NCBI GenBank assembly: GCA_050745265.1
Contig: JBOGKE010000078.1
Location: 1 to 64,000, forward strand
DNA from: RH2-MAG17b sp050745265
Lineage (GTDB): Bacteria > Acidobacteriota > Terriglobia > UBA7540
Direction: 5' to 3'
DNA: 64,000 nucleotides
The translations under genes were made by a program, and so were the position numbers. Of this stretch, positions 16,739-26,387 are shown one piece after another (position 1 is the stretch's first letter; every line of letters starts with the position of its first letter). Under the pieces are notes generated by a model. The model ran no database searches. It was not told the origin of the DNA and saw nothing but the letters and a program-made list of their open reading frames with translations.

Positions 16739-18172
16739 ATGGCTGCTACATTCCGGGCCACACCGGGCGTCAAGGCAGGCCGACGTCCCCTGTATCTTGC
16801 CGCGTGCGCAGGCATGGCCATGCTGATCGCGGGTTGTGCGCCCGTGCAGCGCTACCGGCCCGCGCCGCTCTCTCCTGCTGAAACGGCTTCGATCCTCGAA
16901 GCGCGAACTTTGCCTGATCCCGGTTTCAAGTTGTTCGTTCAGCAAAGCCTCGGCCGTCCCATCGCTTGGCCACCGAACGCGTGGGACCTGCGCCTATTGA
17001 CCCTTGCCGCGTTTTACTTCAGCCCACAACTCGCAACAGCCCGCGACCAGGTTGCCGCGGCGCAAGCCGCGATGATCACGGCCGGCATGCGGCCCAATCC
17101 AACGCTGAGCGTTTCGCCCGGCGTTCCGAGCCCGTATCTTTTCGATCTCGGTTTCGCGATTCCGGTCGTGACTGCCGGCAAGCGTAAGTACCGGATTGAG
17201 GCGGCGAAGAATCTGAGCGAGGCGGCGCGGCTGAATCTGGCCGAGACAGCGTGGATCGTGCGCAGCGGTGTACGCGCCGCGCTGCTGAACGTGCTGGTAG
17301 CGGAACACGGCCGAACCCTGTTGCAAACCCAGGTCCGCCTCGAAACGGAGCGCACCGCCCGGCTGAGTGCAGAGCTCGCCGCCGGAGAAACAGCGAGTCC
17401 GCTGGTTGAGACGGCACGGGTGGATCTGCTCAACAGCAGGCTGGCCGCGAGTGGCGCGGAAGGCCGCGTGAGGCAAGCGAGAGCCGCGCTCGCGGCGGCG
17501 ATCGGAATTCCCGTTTCCGGCTTACAAAACGCGCCTTTCTCCTGGCCGGAAGTCGATCAGCTTCCGCCGCCATCCTCGCTCCCAACCGCGCAAATTCAGC
17601 GCGCCGCCGTTTTGAACCGCATTGAGGTGCGCGAAGCTCTCGCGCAATACACCGGCGCCGAAGCTGCCTTGCAGCTTGAAATCGCAAGGCAAAAGCCGAA
17701 CTTCAACATCGGCCCGGGATATCAGTTTGAGGAACGTCACAGCTTTTTCATGCCGACGTTCTCTGTGACGCTTCCCCTGTTTAACAGAAACCAGGGACCC
17801 ATCGCCGAGGCCGAGGCGCGCCGCAAGGAGGCCGCTGACCATCTGCTCGCGATACAGGGGCGGGTGATTGCCCAGAGCGAGCAGGCGCTGGCCCAATATC
17901 AAACGGCGTTTGCCGAGCTTCACGATGCGCAGCAGGCGCTTGCGAGCCTGCGCGACGTGCGCGAACCGATGGCGAGAGAGCAGGTGGCGCTGGGCGAAAC
18001 GGACTGGCTCTCGCTCAACACGGTGCTTCTCGAACGATCGGTGGCAGCCCAGGCGTGGGTCAGCGCCGTTGACCAGGCGCAAGCGGCGCTGGGCGCGCTC
18101 GAAGGCGCGGTGCAAAAACCGCTCGAGCCGGGAGACAGCGTCCCGCTGGTGCTTCCGGCGACGGCGAAGTGA
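16739..18172 (+). CDS. TolC-family outer-membrane efflux lipoprotein (CusC/CzcC type)
   Basis: A 477-residue outer-membrane channel of an RND efflux system. The leader ends in a lipobox (LIAGC, Cys about residue 28), so the mature protein is probably acylated like CusC. The body shows two related alpha-helical hairpin repeats separated by beta-strand segments: DQVAAAQAAMITAGMRPNP and later YTGAEAALQLEIARQKPNF, GPGYQFEERHSFF and SVTLPLFNRNQGP. These are the usual marks of the outer-membrane-efflux fold. The adaptor and pump genes follow on the same strand. It would form the exit duct for metal taken from the periplasm. Confidence 0.9.
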   Translation: MAATFRATPGVKAGRRPLYLAACAGMAMLIAGCAPVQRYRPAPLSPAETASILEARTLPDPGFKLFVQQSLGRPIAWPPNAWDLRLLTLAAFYFSPQLATARDQVAAAQAAMITAGMRPNPTLSVSPGVPSPYLFDLGFAIPVVTAGKRKYRIEAAKNLSEAARLNLAETAWIVRSGVRAALLNVLVAEHGRTLLQTQVRLETERTARLSAELAAGETASPLVETARVDLLNSRLAASGAEGRVRQARAALAAAIGIPVSGLQNAPFSWPEVDQLPPPSSLPTAQIQRAAVLNRIEVREALAQYTGAEAALQLEIARQKPNFNIGPGYQFEERHSFFMPTFSVTLPLFNRNQGPIAEAEARRKEAADHLLAIQGRVIAQSEQALAQYQTAFAELHDAQQALASLRDVREPMAREQVALGETDWLSLNTVLLERSVAAQAWVSAVDQAQAALGALEGAVQKPLEPGDSVPLVLPATAK

Positions 18173-18209
18173 TGAGAGATAAGCAGAGAGGAACAGTCAT
18201 CAGCGGCCA

Positions 18210-18280
18210 AGCAATCAGCAAATAGCTTACCGCCCGGCAGGCGGAGGTCCTGTCTTGCTGAAGACTGATCGCTGATTGCT
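18210..18280. repeat. Inverted repeat between efflux channel and adaptor genes
   Basis: AGCAATCAGC (18210-18219) is exactly inverted at 18271-18280 (GCTGATTGCT), with further partial complementarity outside it (CAGTCATCAGCG and GACTGATCGCTG). The pair lies in the 125-base gap upstream of the adaptor ribosome site (CTGGAGG). It could fold in the mRNA to tune expression, or be a mobile hairpin. There is no T-run. Confidence 0.4.
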
Positions 18281-18297
18281 GATCTGGAGGAAACATC

Positions 18298-19338
18298 ATG
18301 AAAGCCTTGAAATGGCTGCTCGGAGTTGTTCTGGTTCTCCTCGCCGTCTCAGTCCTGATTCGGACCTTTGCGCACACCCACCAAGGCCCCGATCAGGACG
18401 AAGACGAACAGGAAGCGGTCCAGTCCCCTTCGCGCGTGTCCGTGGTGAACGGTCAAACCATCATCACTCTGGACGCGGCAACGCAAAAGCGGCTTGGCAT
18501 CGGGGTAACACGGGTGCGGGTTGTGGCGACGCAGCGGGATATCGTTGCGACGGGGCTAGTCCTGCCCATCCAGGATCTGATTTCGCTCGACGAGGCTTAC
18601 ATCGCGGCGCGCGCCGAGGTGCAAAAGGCCCAGGCGAGCCTAGGTGTTTCAAAGAACGAGTACGAACGTCTGGCGGAGCTTTACAAGCAAAGCGAGAACG
18701 CCTCAAGAAAATCTCTGGAGGCTGCGGACGGTCTCTTCAAGACAGACGAAGCCACTCTCAACGCTGCCCGGCAGCAGTTGCAGGGCGCCGAATCCACCGC
18801 ACGCGCGAGTTGGGGTCCGCAGGTGGCCGCATGGATGGCGGGAGACCGGCCGGAGTTCAGGCAGCTTCTGAACCAGCGAGAGTTGCCGGTTCAAGTCACT
18901 CTCCCGCCCGGGACTTCCTTCGTCGATCCGCCGAGCATCGAGCTCTCAGCGCCGGATGGTCGCATCACCAATGCGACATATGTATCGCCCTTTCCGCGTG
19001 TGGATCCGCGCATTCAGGGAATCAGCCTCCTTTATTTAACTCCGGCTCGCCCCGGCATGGCGCCCGGCGACACGCTCGCGATCCATTTTCCAACCGGACG
19101 GCGGCAGAAAGGAGTCTTGGTGCCGTACTCATCGCTCGTCTGGTGGCAAGGGCAAGCATGGGTATACGAACAAACCTCGGCGACCCATTTCACCCGGCGG
19201 CTTGTACCCACCGATGAGCCGCTTGGCGGGGGCTACTTTGTAATCCACGCTTTCCCGCCGGGGACCCGCGTGGTGGTTCGTGGAGCACAGGATCTTCTTT
19301 CAGAAGAGTTTCGATCTCAAATCCAGCCGGAGGATTGA
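18298..19338 (+). CDS. RND efflux periplasmic adaptor subunit (CusB/CzcB-like)
   Basis: A 346-residue membrane-fusion protein with one N-terminal anchor helix (LKWLLGVVLVLLAVSVLI) and an acidic stretch (DQDEDEQEA). Next comes the adaptor start (VVNGQTIITLDAATQKRLGIGV, then VATGLVLPI) and a helical hairpin region (about 100-170, coiled-coil rich). The C-terminal beta-barrel and membrane-proximal parts follow (YLTPARPGMAPGDTLAIHFP, GVLVPYSSLVWWQGQAWVY, VVVRGAQDLLSEEF). The segment that should return from the hairpin to the lipoyl half (about 165-200) looks short and unusual, so the barrel-sandwich domain may be reduced. The pump gene begins ten bases later, so the two are translated together. 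Confidence 0.85.
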   Translation: MKALKWLLGVVLVLLAVSVLIRTFAHTHQGPDQDEDEQEAVQSPSRVSVVNGQTIITLDAATQKRLGIGVTRVRVVATQRDIVATGLVLPIQDLISLDEAYIAARAEVQKAQASLGVSKNEYERLAELYKQSENASRKSLEAADGLFKTDEATLNAARQQLQGAESTARASWGPQVAAWMAGDRPEFRQLLNQRELPVQVTLPPGTSFVDPPSIELSAPDGRITNATYVSPFPRVDPRIQGISLLYLTPARPGMAPGDTLAIHFPTGRRQKGVLVPYSSLVWWQGQAWVYEQTSATHFTRRLVPTDEPLGGGYFVIHAFPPGTRVVVRGAQDLLSEEFRSQIQPED

Positions 19339-19347
19339 GCTGCGGTC

Positions 19348-22300
19348 ATGCTGAAATCGATCGTTCATTTTTCGCTGCGTTTTCGCGGCATCGTCATGGC
19401 GCTCGCGTGCGCCGTGCTGATTTATGGCGTGTACTCGCTGCGCACCGCGCGCTACGACGTTTTCCCGGAATTCGCTCCGCCCGAAGTGCAGATTCAAACC
19501 GAAGCGCCCGGGCTGGCTCCCGAGCAGGTTGAGGTCCTGGTCACCACGCCAATCGAAAACGCGATCGTTGGCGCGCCGGGCATTCAGACCCTTCGCTCGG
19601 GATCGATCCAGGGATTATCCGTGATCACGGTCGTCTTCCGCGCCGCGAGCGACATTTATCGTGACCGTCAGTCGGTGAGTGAGCGGCTGGCAACCGCAGC
19701 CAGTCAGTTGCCGGCCGGCATAGCGCCCCGCATGACTCCGCTGACCAGTTCCACGAGCACGGTGCTCGAGGTGGGACTGACTTCCAAAACACGATCGCTC
19801 ATGAAACTGCAAACGGTTGCAGAATGGGTCGTCAAGCGGCGGCTGCTGGCGGTGCCCGGCGTAGCCAAGATTGCGGTGTTCGGCGAAAATAGCCGCCAGC
19901 TTCAGATTCAATTCGATCCCCGGCGGCTCATTCAGCACGGCGTCAGCGTCGCTGACATCATCGCTGCGGGGCAGCGCGCCACCGGAATTCGCGGCGCGGG
20001 ATTCGTTACGACCGCCAATCAGCGCGTGGTAGTCCAGACGCAGGGGCAATCGCTCACTCCGGCGGAAATCGCCCGCACGGTTCTCGTGCATCAGAACGGA
20101 GCCAGTCTCACGCTCGGGGACGTTTGCACGCTGGTGAACGCCCCCGCTCCCGCTATCGGCGCCGCCACGGTGATGGGCCGGCCGGCGGTCGTCTTGCTGA
20201 TCTCGTCGCAATACGGCGCCAACACCGTCGAGGTCACGCGCAGGCTCGACCAGGCGCTGGCCGAATTGCGGCCGGCCCTCGCGGCGCAAGGCATCCATGT
20301 GGACGCGAACATCTTCCGGCCCGCGTCATTCATTCGGGTGGCGCTCAAAAATCTGGGATCTTCGCTGCTGATCGGCGCCATCCTCATTGTCTTGATCCTG
20401 TTCCTTTTTCTGTTCAACGTCCGCACCGCGGCGATTTCGTGCATCGCGATCCCGCTTTCCCTTCTCGGCGCCGTGATCGTCCTGGAGCGCTTAGGACTGA
20501 GCTTGAATACGATGACGCTGGGTGGGCTGGCGATCGCTATCGGCGAAGTTGTGGATGACGCGGTGATCGACGTGGAAAACATCTACCGGCGCTTGCGCGA
20601 GAATCAAGCCTTGCGGCCTCCACGCCCCGCCTGGCGCGTGGTGCTTGACGGTTCGATCGAAGTGCGCAGCGCGGTGGTTTATGCGACGTTTGCGGTGATT
20701 CTGGTTTTCTTTCCAGTTCTGACATTCTCCGGCGTTGCGGGGCGGCTCTTCTCCCCGCTCGGTATCGCCTACATCTGGGCGATCCTCCTCTCTCTGGTGG
20801 TGGCTCTCACTGTGACGCCGGCGCTATGCATCATTCTGCTTGCTCACCGCGGCTTGCCGGCCGCGGACCCGCGCATGTTGCGATTGCTGAAGCGGGGCTA
20901 TCGCAGGGTGCTGTTGGGAGTCGAACGGGCTCCCGCCGTCGTGGCGGCGATGGTGGGCATTGTGATCCTGCTGGGCATTCTGGCGCTGCCGGCGCTCGAA
21001 GCTTCATTTCTGCCCCAATTGCGCGAAGGAAACCTCACGCTGCACATGACGATGGTTCCCGGAACATCGATTCAGCAGTCGCTCCGGTTAGGCCGGCGTG
21101 TAACCGAGGCCTTGCTGGAGATTCCTGACGTGCGTTTGGTATCGCAGCGAGTGGGAAGGGGGGAGTTGGGCGACGATACGAGCGGAACCCATTCGAGCGA
21201 GTTCGAGGTGGCTTTGAAACCCCTCAACGGAGCCCAATACGCGGAGACGCTGGCTGCGATTCGCAGAACCCTCGCGAATTTCGCTGGCGCAACTTTCTCG
21301 GTGAACAATTTTCTCGTTGAGAGGATCAATGAAACGCTGTCGGGATACAGCTCGGGCGTGGTCGTCAACACTTTTGGGAACAATCTTGACGTGCTCGACG
21401 ACAAAGCGCGCGAGGTGGCGCGCGCGCTGGCGGGCATTCGGGGCGTGTCGGCGGTTCAGCTTCAATCGCCTCCGGGCATGCCGCAGGTGATGGTGAAGCT
21501 GCGGCCGCAGGCCCTCGCGCGCTGGGGATTTGACCCGGTCCAGGTGCTCGATACCGTTCGAACCGCTTTCGGCGGCGACGTGGTGGGCCAGATCTATGAT
21601 GGAAGCCGCGTATTTAATGTCTCGGTGATCCTCGATCCCCGTGACCGGCGAAGCATCTCGCAGATTGACGATCTGCCGCTGCGCGGAGCCGACGGAAATT
21701 ACGTGGCGCTTCGCCAGCTTGCCAATATTTACGAAACGTCAGGCCGGTACATCATCGGGCACGAGGGCGCGCGCCGCATCGAGGCTGTGACATGCGACGT
21801 TCAGGGTAATATGAACAGCTTCCTGAGAACGGCGCGCGCGCGGCTGGCGCGAATCTCATTTCCACCCGGAACCTACGTCGCCTTTGGAGGCGCGGCGCAG
21901 GCCCAGGCCCGCGCCTACCATGAGCTCATCATTAATTCGCTGCTCGCCGCGCTCGGCATCATTCTGTTGCTTTCGCTGGTGATGGGAAACTATCGCAACC
22001 TGCTTCTGGTGCTCGTGAACCTTCCCTTTGCGCTGGTGGGAGGCATTTTCGCGGTGTGGATCACGGGCGGCGATCTCTCGCTGGGGGCGTTAGTGGGCTT
22101 CGTCACGCTCTTTGGCATCACTTTGCGCAATTCGATCATGCTCATCTCACACTACGAGCATCTTGTTGGCGTCGAGCGGATGAACTGGGGTCTGGATGCC
22201 GCATTGCGCGGCGCCTCGGAACGCCTGGCGCCCATCCTCATGACCGCCCTCGTCACTGGGCTCGGCCTGCTGCCTCTGGCCTTGGGGAGCGGCGATCCCG

Positions 22301-22431
22301 GACGCGAGATTGAAGGCCCGATGGCGATTGTCATTCTGGGCGGTTTGATCACATCCACCGTTCTAAACCTTCTGGTGCTCCCAACGCTCTCCCTGCGTTT
22401 CGGCCGATTTCAGCCCCGGCGCGAGCTGTGA
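19348..22431 (+). CDS. Heavy-metal RND efflux pump (CzcA/CusA family)
   Basis: A 1027-residue inner-membrane proton-driven transporter. It opens with LRFRGIVMALACAVLIYG, then the HME-type stretch DVFPEFAPPEVQIQTEAPG and VEVLVTTPIENAI, which is characteristic of heavy-metal exporters. The first helix bundle holds GGLAIAIGEVVDDAVIDVEN, which includes the charged helix-4 motif of proton relay, and a matching second bundle is LVGFVTLFGITLRNSIMLI. The two large periplasmic loops are of normal size. Together with the lipoprotein channel and the adaptor it should form a complete tripartite metal pump. The Cys/Met-poor periplasmic loops prevent naming the metal. The neighbouring CPC ATPase suggests copper or silver. 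Confidence 0.92.
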   Translation: MLKSIVHFSLRFRGIVMALACAVLIYGVYSLRTARYDVFPEFAPPEVQIQTEAPGLAPEQVEVLVTTPIENAIVGAPGIQTLRSGSIQGLSVITVVFRAASDIYRDRQSVSERLATAASQLPAGIAPRMTPLTSSTSTVLEVGLTSKTRSLMKLQTVAEWVVKRRLLAVPGVAKIAVFGENSRQLQIQFDPRRLIQHGVSVADIIAAGQRATGIRGAGFVTTANQRVVVQTQGQSLTPAEIARTVLVHQNGASLTLGDVCTLVNAPAPAIGAATVMGRPAVVLLISSQYGANTVEVTRRLDQALAELRPALAAQGIHVDANIFRPASFIRVALKNLGSSLLIGAILIVLILFLFLFNVRTAAISCIAIPLSLLGAVIVLERLGLSLNTMTLGGLAIAIGEVVDDAVIDVENIYRRLRENQALRPPRPAWRVVLDGSIEVRSAVVYATFAVILVFFPVLTFSGVAGRLFSPLGIAYIWAILLSLVVALTVTPALCIILLAHRGLPAADPRMLRLLKRGYRRVLLGVERAPAVVAAMVGIVILLGILALPALEASFLPQLREGNLTLHMTMVPGTSIQQSLRLGRRVTEALLEIPDVRLVSQRVGRGELGDDTSGTHSSEFEVALKPLNGAQYAETLAAIRRTLANFAGATFSVNNFLVERINETLSGYSSGVVVNTFGNNLDVLDDKAREVARALAGIRGVSAVQLQSPPGMPQVMVKLRPQALARWGFDPVQVLDTVRTAFGGDVVGQIYDGSRVFNVSVILDPRDRRSISQIDDLPLRGADGNYVALRQLANIYETSGRYIIGHEGARRIEAVTCDVQGNMNSFLRTARARLARISFPPGTYVAFGGAAQAQARAYHELIINSLLAALGIILLLSLVMGNYRNLLLVLVNLPFALVGGIFAVWITGGDLSLGALVGFVTLFGITLRNSIMLISHYEHLVGVERMNWGLDAALRGASERLAPILMTALVTGLGLLPLALGSGDPGREIEGPMAIVILGGLITSTVLNLLVLPTLSLRFGRFQPRREL

Positions 22432-22455
22432 CACGCCAAACGATTGCCCCACTAA

Positions 22456-22492
22456 CAGCCACCGTGGCTGCCAGATCGCGTGACACACGCGA
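22456..22492 (+). terminator. Two tandem hairpins after the RND pump gene
   Basis: CAGCCACCGTGGCTG (22456-22470) and TCGCGTGACACACGCGA (22476-22492) are perfect palindromes lying 24 to 60 bases after the pump stop codon. Neither has a downstream T-run, so they may be stabilising or Rho-linked hairpins rather than intrinsic terminators. Confidence 0.4.
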
Positions 22493-22551
22493 CGTGATAG
22501 TATGCTTGCTGCGCGCACGACCCATCTAAAGAACCGGCTGCCAGGAGTTCG

Positions 22552-23811
22552 ATGCGACCCGTCTTCATAATACGAAAGGCACTGCCGACCGCAGCCGCGC
22601 TCGTGCTGCTGCTGGCGGGTTTGGCGAAAGCGCAGGCTGCTGCCGGGCGACTGCACTGGGTCGGCTCCTGGGCCGCGGCGCAGCAACTGCCGGAGCCGCA
22701 GAACTCGCTCGCGCCCGACGATCTCCGCGACGCCACACTGCGCCAGATTGTCCATCTCTCTATCGGGGGCAGCCAATTGCGCGTGCGTTTATCGAACGCT
22801 TTTGGAACCGCCCCGCTGGAAATTACCTCGGTCCACATCGCGAGGCCGGTTTCCGCCTCGACTTCGAGGATCGACGCGGCATCCGACAAAGCCCTGACGT
22901 TTAGCGGTGCAACCCGTGTGGTCGTCCCGGCTGGCGCCGAATACGTATCGGACCCCGCGAGTTTCCCCGCTCGGGCGCTTTCTGATCTTGCCATCACCCT
23001 CCACATCTCGCGCCCGCCTTCGCAGCAGACGGGACATCCCGGTTCTCGCACCACGTCCTACCTCGCTCATGGCGACCTGGTTGCAGCCCCCGAGCTGTCG
23101 GGCGCGAAAAGGGCGGACCATTGGTACTGGATTTCGGGGGTTGACGTCGCCGTGTCACACCTTGCCTCTTCGCTCGTGATACTTGGGGATTCCATCACGG
23201 ACGGGCACGGCGCTACGCTGAACGAAAACAACCGCTGGCCCGACGGTCTCGCCCGCCGTCTGCAAGGCGCCCCGGCAGCTCGGATGATAGGCGTGCTCAA
23301 CGAGGGGCTGGGCGGCAATCGCCTTCTGCTCGACGGGCTCGGTCCGAACGCCCTCGCGCGGTTTGATCGCGATGTGCTCGCGCAGACTGGCGTTCGCTAC
23401 CTTATCGTGCTGGAAGGAGTGAACGATCTCGGCATGCTGACACACGCTGGCGATGCGCCCCTTTCCGCGCATCGTGCCCTCGTTCGGCGCATCATTTTGG
23501 CCTACGAGCAGATGATCGATCTCGCCCACTCGCACGGCATTCGGATCATCGGCGCGACCATTCTTCCCTACACGGGTTCCGATTATTATCATCCTGGTTC
23601 AGCAAGTGAAGCGGATCGACGGGCCATCAACCGCTGGATTCGAGCCCCGCGTCATTTCGACGTCGTGATAGACTTCGACAAAATCATGCGTGATCCGAAG
23701 CACCCTGAGCGTCTGCGTCCAGCCTACGACTCCGGCGACCACCTCCACCCTTCTCCGGCAGGCTATCGCGTGATGGGCGATGCAGTTCCTCTCACGCTGT
23801 TCAGACCCTGA
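22552..23811 (+). CDS. Secreted SGNH/GDSL hydrolase
   Basis: A 419-residue exported esterase-like enzyme. The signal peptide covers about residues 1-25 (IRKALPTAAALVLLLAGLAKAQA). Residues 28-200 form a beta-rich N-terminal domain, as found in many acidobacterial and actinobacterial members. The SGNH core follows: block I LGDSITDGHG with Ser214, block II GLGGNRLL (Gly), block III LEGVNDLG (Asn), and block V SGDHLHPSPAGY with Asp396 and His399. All four catalytic blocks are intact. It likely deacylates a carbohydrate or lipid in the periplasm or outside. It is a single gene between the metal cluster and the winged-helix regulator. Confidence 0.9.
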   Translation: MRPVFIIRKALPTAAALVLLLAGLAKAQAAAGRLHWVGSWAAAQQLPEPQNSLAPDDLRDATLRQIVHLSIGGSQLRVRLSNAFGTAPLEITSVHIARPVSASTSRIDAASDKALTFSGATRVVVPAGAEYVSDPASFPARALSDLAITLHISRPPSQQTGHPGSRTTSYLAHGDLVAAPELSGAKRADHWYWISGVDVAVSHLASSLVILGDSITDGHGATLNENNRWPDGLARRLQGAPAARMIGVLNEGLGGNRLLLDGLGPNALARFDRDVLAQTGVRYLIVLEGVNDLGMLTHAGDAPLSAHRALVRRIILAYEQMIDLAHSHGIRIIGATILPYTGSDYYHPGSASEADRRAINRWIRAPRHFDVVIDFDKIMRDPKHPERLRPAYDSGDHLHPSPAGYRVMGDAVPLTLFRP

Positions 23812-23964
23812 GGCTCTACCGCGGGCGCTGCGCTACAGTCTTTCCACGCCCGTGTGGTGCGGACGACAGGGGCGCCTCGCGGCGTCGCCCCCTGCGGCGT
23901 GGACGCGCCGGTGTTTGTCATGTTTACGAGGGTTGGGAGTGCGGCTGGTGTGCGCGGCAGCTTC

Positions 23965-24246
23965 TCACAGGATACCGCCCGATTCCGGCTCAAAACGGCT
24001 GACCCAGCAGAGCGAAAGCGCGGGCTCGCCCCACGAATCGCCGGCGTCCCGAATACTCGAAACGGGCGCTACGACCATACCCATCAGCGACACGGCGCCC
24101 GCTTGCAGCCTCACGAGGCAGGTCCAGCCGCCCGTCCGGGGTTCGAGCACGAACGAGTCATCGCGCGCGGGCAGGCCCGGCGCGGCGGCTCCGCGGGCAG
24201 AGCCATCAAAAGCACGAGTGACAGCCAAGCGACGAACCAATTTCAT
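23965..24246 (-). CDS. Possible small secreted protein, perhaps frameshifted
   Basis: The 640-base gap between the SGNH gene and the regulator holds one minus-strand candidate. ATG 24246 stands behind GAAGAGGCGCT and reads MKLVRRLAVTRAFDG for 93 codons. Shifting frame by one base after codon 10 gives VLLMALPAEPPRRA, which would complete a good signal peptide (MKLVRRLAV plus hydrophobic core), so the gene may carry an indel. The later part (LEPRTGGWTCLVRLQAGAVSLMGMVVAPV) is protein-like but unknown. Chance reading in GC-rich DNA is a serious alternative. Confidence 0.28.
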   Translation of the reverse strand: MKLVRRLAVTRAFDGSARGAAAPGLPARDDSFVLEPRTGGWTCLVRLQAGAVSLMGMVVAPVSSIRDAGDSWGEPALSLCWVSRFEPESGGIL

Positions 24247-24453
24247 AGCGCCTCTTCCCTCGCTTCGCTTCCGGATGCGGCGAACAACCTTCACTGTGCC
24301 GTCGCGCAACACCGAGCGACTGCACCCAGGTGTTTAGTTTCCCCAAGTACCCGTTTGGGTGTATCAGCGATTCATCAAACTTTTCTTAAGCGGCCAACGT
24401 TTCCGCGGCGGAGACATCGGTTACAATAGTCCCAATTCGAAAGTCAGAGGCTG

Positions 24454-26250
24454 ATGAACGCCACAACTCACGACACCGGGCCGGGCACACCGAACGCGGA
24501 TGAACGCGTTCGCCGAGTCCGGTTCGGAATCTACGAGCTGGACCTTGCGGCGCGAGAGCTGCTTCGGCGCGGCGCCAGGGTGAAGCTGCAGCAGAAGCCA
24601 TTTCAGATTCTTGAAATACTGGTGGAGCGGGCGGGTGAGCTGGTGACGCGAAAGGACCTCCGCGAAAAGCTTTGGCCCGATACTTTTGTCGGGTTCGATC
24701 GCAGCCTGAACACGGCCGTGAATTCTTTGCGCCGCGCTTTGGGTGATTCGCCGGCCGAGCCGCGGTTCATTGAGACGCGGTCTCGGGAGGGTTACAGGTT
24801 CATTATCCCGGTCGAGAAGCTCGGCCAGACGGCCGGAACTCGCGCGGGCGACTCCGGTTCGCAGTCCATCGCGGTGCTGCCCTTCCGGAACTCCACGGGC
24901 GAATCCGAGATGGATTACCTGAGCGACGGCATCTCCGAGGCCATCATTAATGCGTTGTCGAGGCTGCCTGAAGTCCGGGTGATGGCGCGCTCCACGGTCT
25001 TCCGCTACCGAGGCCAGGAAGTGGATCCGCAGATTGTCGGCCAAGACCTGAACGTGCGCGTTCTGCTGACGGGCGAGCTGAGGAGCCGCGGTGGCGCTCT
25101 CGAGGTGACGGTCGAGCTCGTGGATACGCTGCGCGGATGGCGGCTGTGGGGCAAAGATTTCAGCCGCGACCGCCAATCCGTCTTCGAAGTGGAAGCGGAT
25201 ATCGCCCGCGAAGTCTCCCAGCAGTTGCGCCTGCGCCTGACCGCTGAAGAGCGCAACGGATTGGGCAGGCACTATACGGAAAACAGCGACGCTTACCGCT
25301 CATACCTTCGGGGCCGCTACCAACTGAACCGCACTACTGTAGACGGATTGGACAAGTCGCTGGTTCACTTCGACGAGGCGCTCGCCGCGGATCCCGGATT
25401 TGCGCTTCCTTACGCGGCGAGGGCCGAAGCTTGCGCGCTTTTCGCCTACTTCGGGCTTCGTCCGGCGCGGGAGGTGATGCCTCTCGCGGAGGAGGCGGCG
25501 AGGCGCGCTCTCGAAATCGATCCAAATTTACCCGAGGCCCACGCCTCCCTTGCCGGCATCCTGAAGGCTTACCACTGGGAGTGGAAGCTGGCGGCCGAGA
25601 GGTATGAGCAAGCCCTGCGGCTGAATCCGAACTATGCGACCGGCCGCCGCTGGTACGCCGATTACCTGGCCGCGCTCGGCCGCCACGAAGACGCCGACCG
25701 CGAGATGCAGCACGCCCTTGAGCTCGACCCCTTCTCGCTGGTGATCCACACCGAGGTCGGCTGGAACGCGTATATGGCGCGCAACGGCGAGCGCGCAATG
25801 GACCAGTCGCTGAAGACGCTCGAAATGGAGCCGCGATTTTCGCCGGCCCATCACGTGCTCGGCCTGGCGTACGAGTTGGCGGGAAAACACAAGGAATCGG
25901 TCGAGTCGCTGCAATTGGCGGCGGAACACTCTGCCGGAAACCCCATCGCGCTCGCGTCGCTGGCCCGTGCGCTGGCGGTGGCCGGCCGCCGGGCCGAAGC
26001 GCGGAAGATTCTGGCCGCTCTCGGCAAGGATTCTTCGAAGACGTACGTCCCCCCATACATCTACGCGGTCTTATACCTGGGCCTCGGAGAAAGGGAGCGG
26101 GCGCTCGACTATATCGAGACCGCGTTCAACCACCGCGATGTGTGGCTGGTATGGATCTTGTGCGATCCGCGCCTGGACGCGATACGAACCGACCCGAGAT
26201 TCAGCGAGATTCTGCGCGGAATGAATCTCGAGCACCCGGGCGCGGCCTAG
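24454..26250 (+). CDS. CadC/ToxR-type winged-helix regulator with TPR domain
   Basis: A 598-residue protein of a type abundant in Acidobacteriota. Residues 15-115 form an OmpR/ToxR-like winged helix (RFGIYELDLAARELLRRG, then LWPDTFVGFDRSLNTAVNSLRRAL and SREGYRFI). Residues 135-255 form a domain like the FlgO/adenylate-cyclase-associated module (IAVLPFRNSTGESEMDYLSDG, LTGELRSRGGALEVTVELVD). From about 270 to the end there are seven or eight TPR helices. There is no transmembrane helix between the DNA-binding and effector parts, unlike CadC. It should bind DNA and respond through protein contacts of the TPR region. The start ATG at 24454 has no strong ribosome site. The APC permease gene 137 bases downstream is a possible target. 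Confidence 0.85.
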   Translation: MNATTHDTGPGTPNADERVRRVRFGIYELDLAARELLRRGARVKLQQKPFQILEILVERAGELVTRKDLREKLWPDTFVGFDRSLNTAVNSLRRALGDSPAEPRFIETRSREGYRFIIPVEKLGQTAGTRAGDSGSQSIAVLPFRNSTGESEMDYLSDGISEAIINALSRLPEVRVMARSTVFRYRGQEVDPQIVGQDLNVRVLLTGELRSRGGALEVTVELVDTLRGWRLWGKDFSRDRQSVFEVEADIAREVSQQLRLRLTAEERNGLGRHYTENSDAYRSYLRGRYQLNRTTVDGLDKSLVHFDEALAADPGFALPYAARAEACALFAYFGLRPAREVMPLAEEAARRALEIDPNLPEAHASLAGILKAYHWEWKLAAERYEQALRLNPNYATGRRWYADYLAALGRHEDADREMQHALELDPFSLVIHTEVGWNAYMARNGERAMDQSLKTLEMEPRFSPAHHVLGLAYELAGKHKESVESLQLAAEHSAGNPIALASLARALAVAGRRAEARKILAALGKDSSKTYVPPYIYAVLYLGLGERERALDYIETAFNHRDVWLVWILCDPRLDAIRTDPRFSEILRGMNLEHPGAA

Positions 26251-26387
26251 CAGGCCGCAGCAGCATCCACAACAATCGCGATCGAGCTCCGCGTGATCCG
26301 AGTTGGCATGGCCAGCGCGCCCACTGCCTTCTCAGTACGCCCGTGGCGACGCCACGACGCCGCCCCACGTTTTCTCGTCTGGATTTG

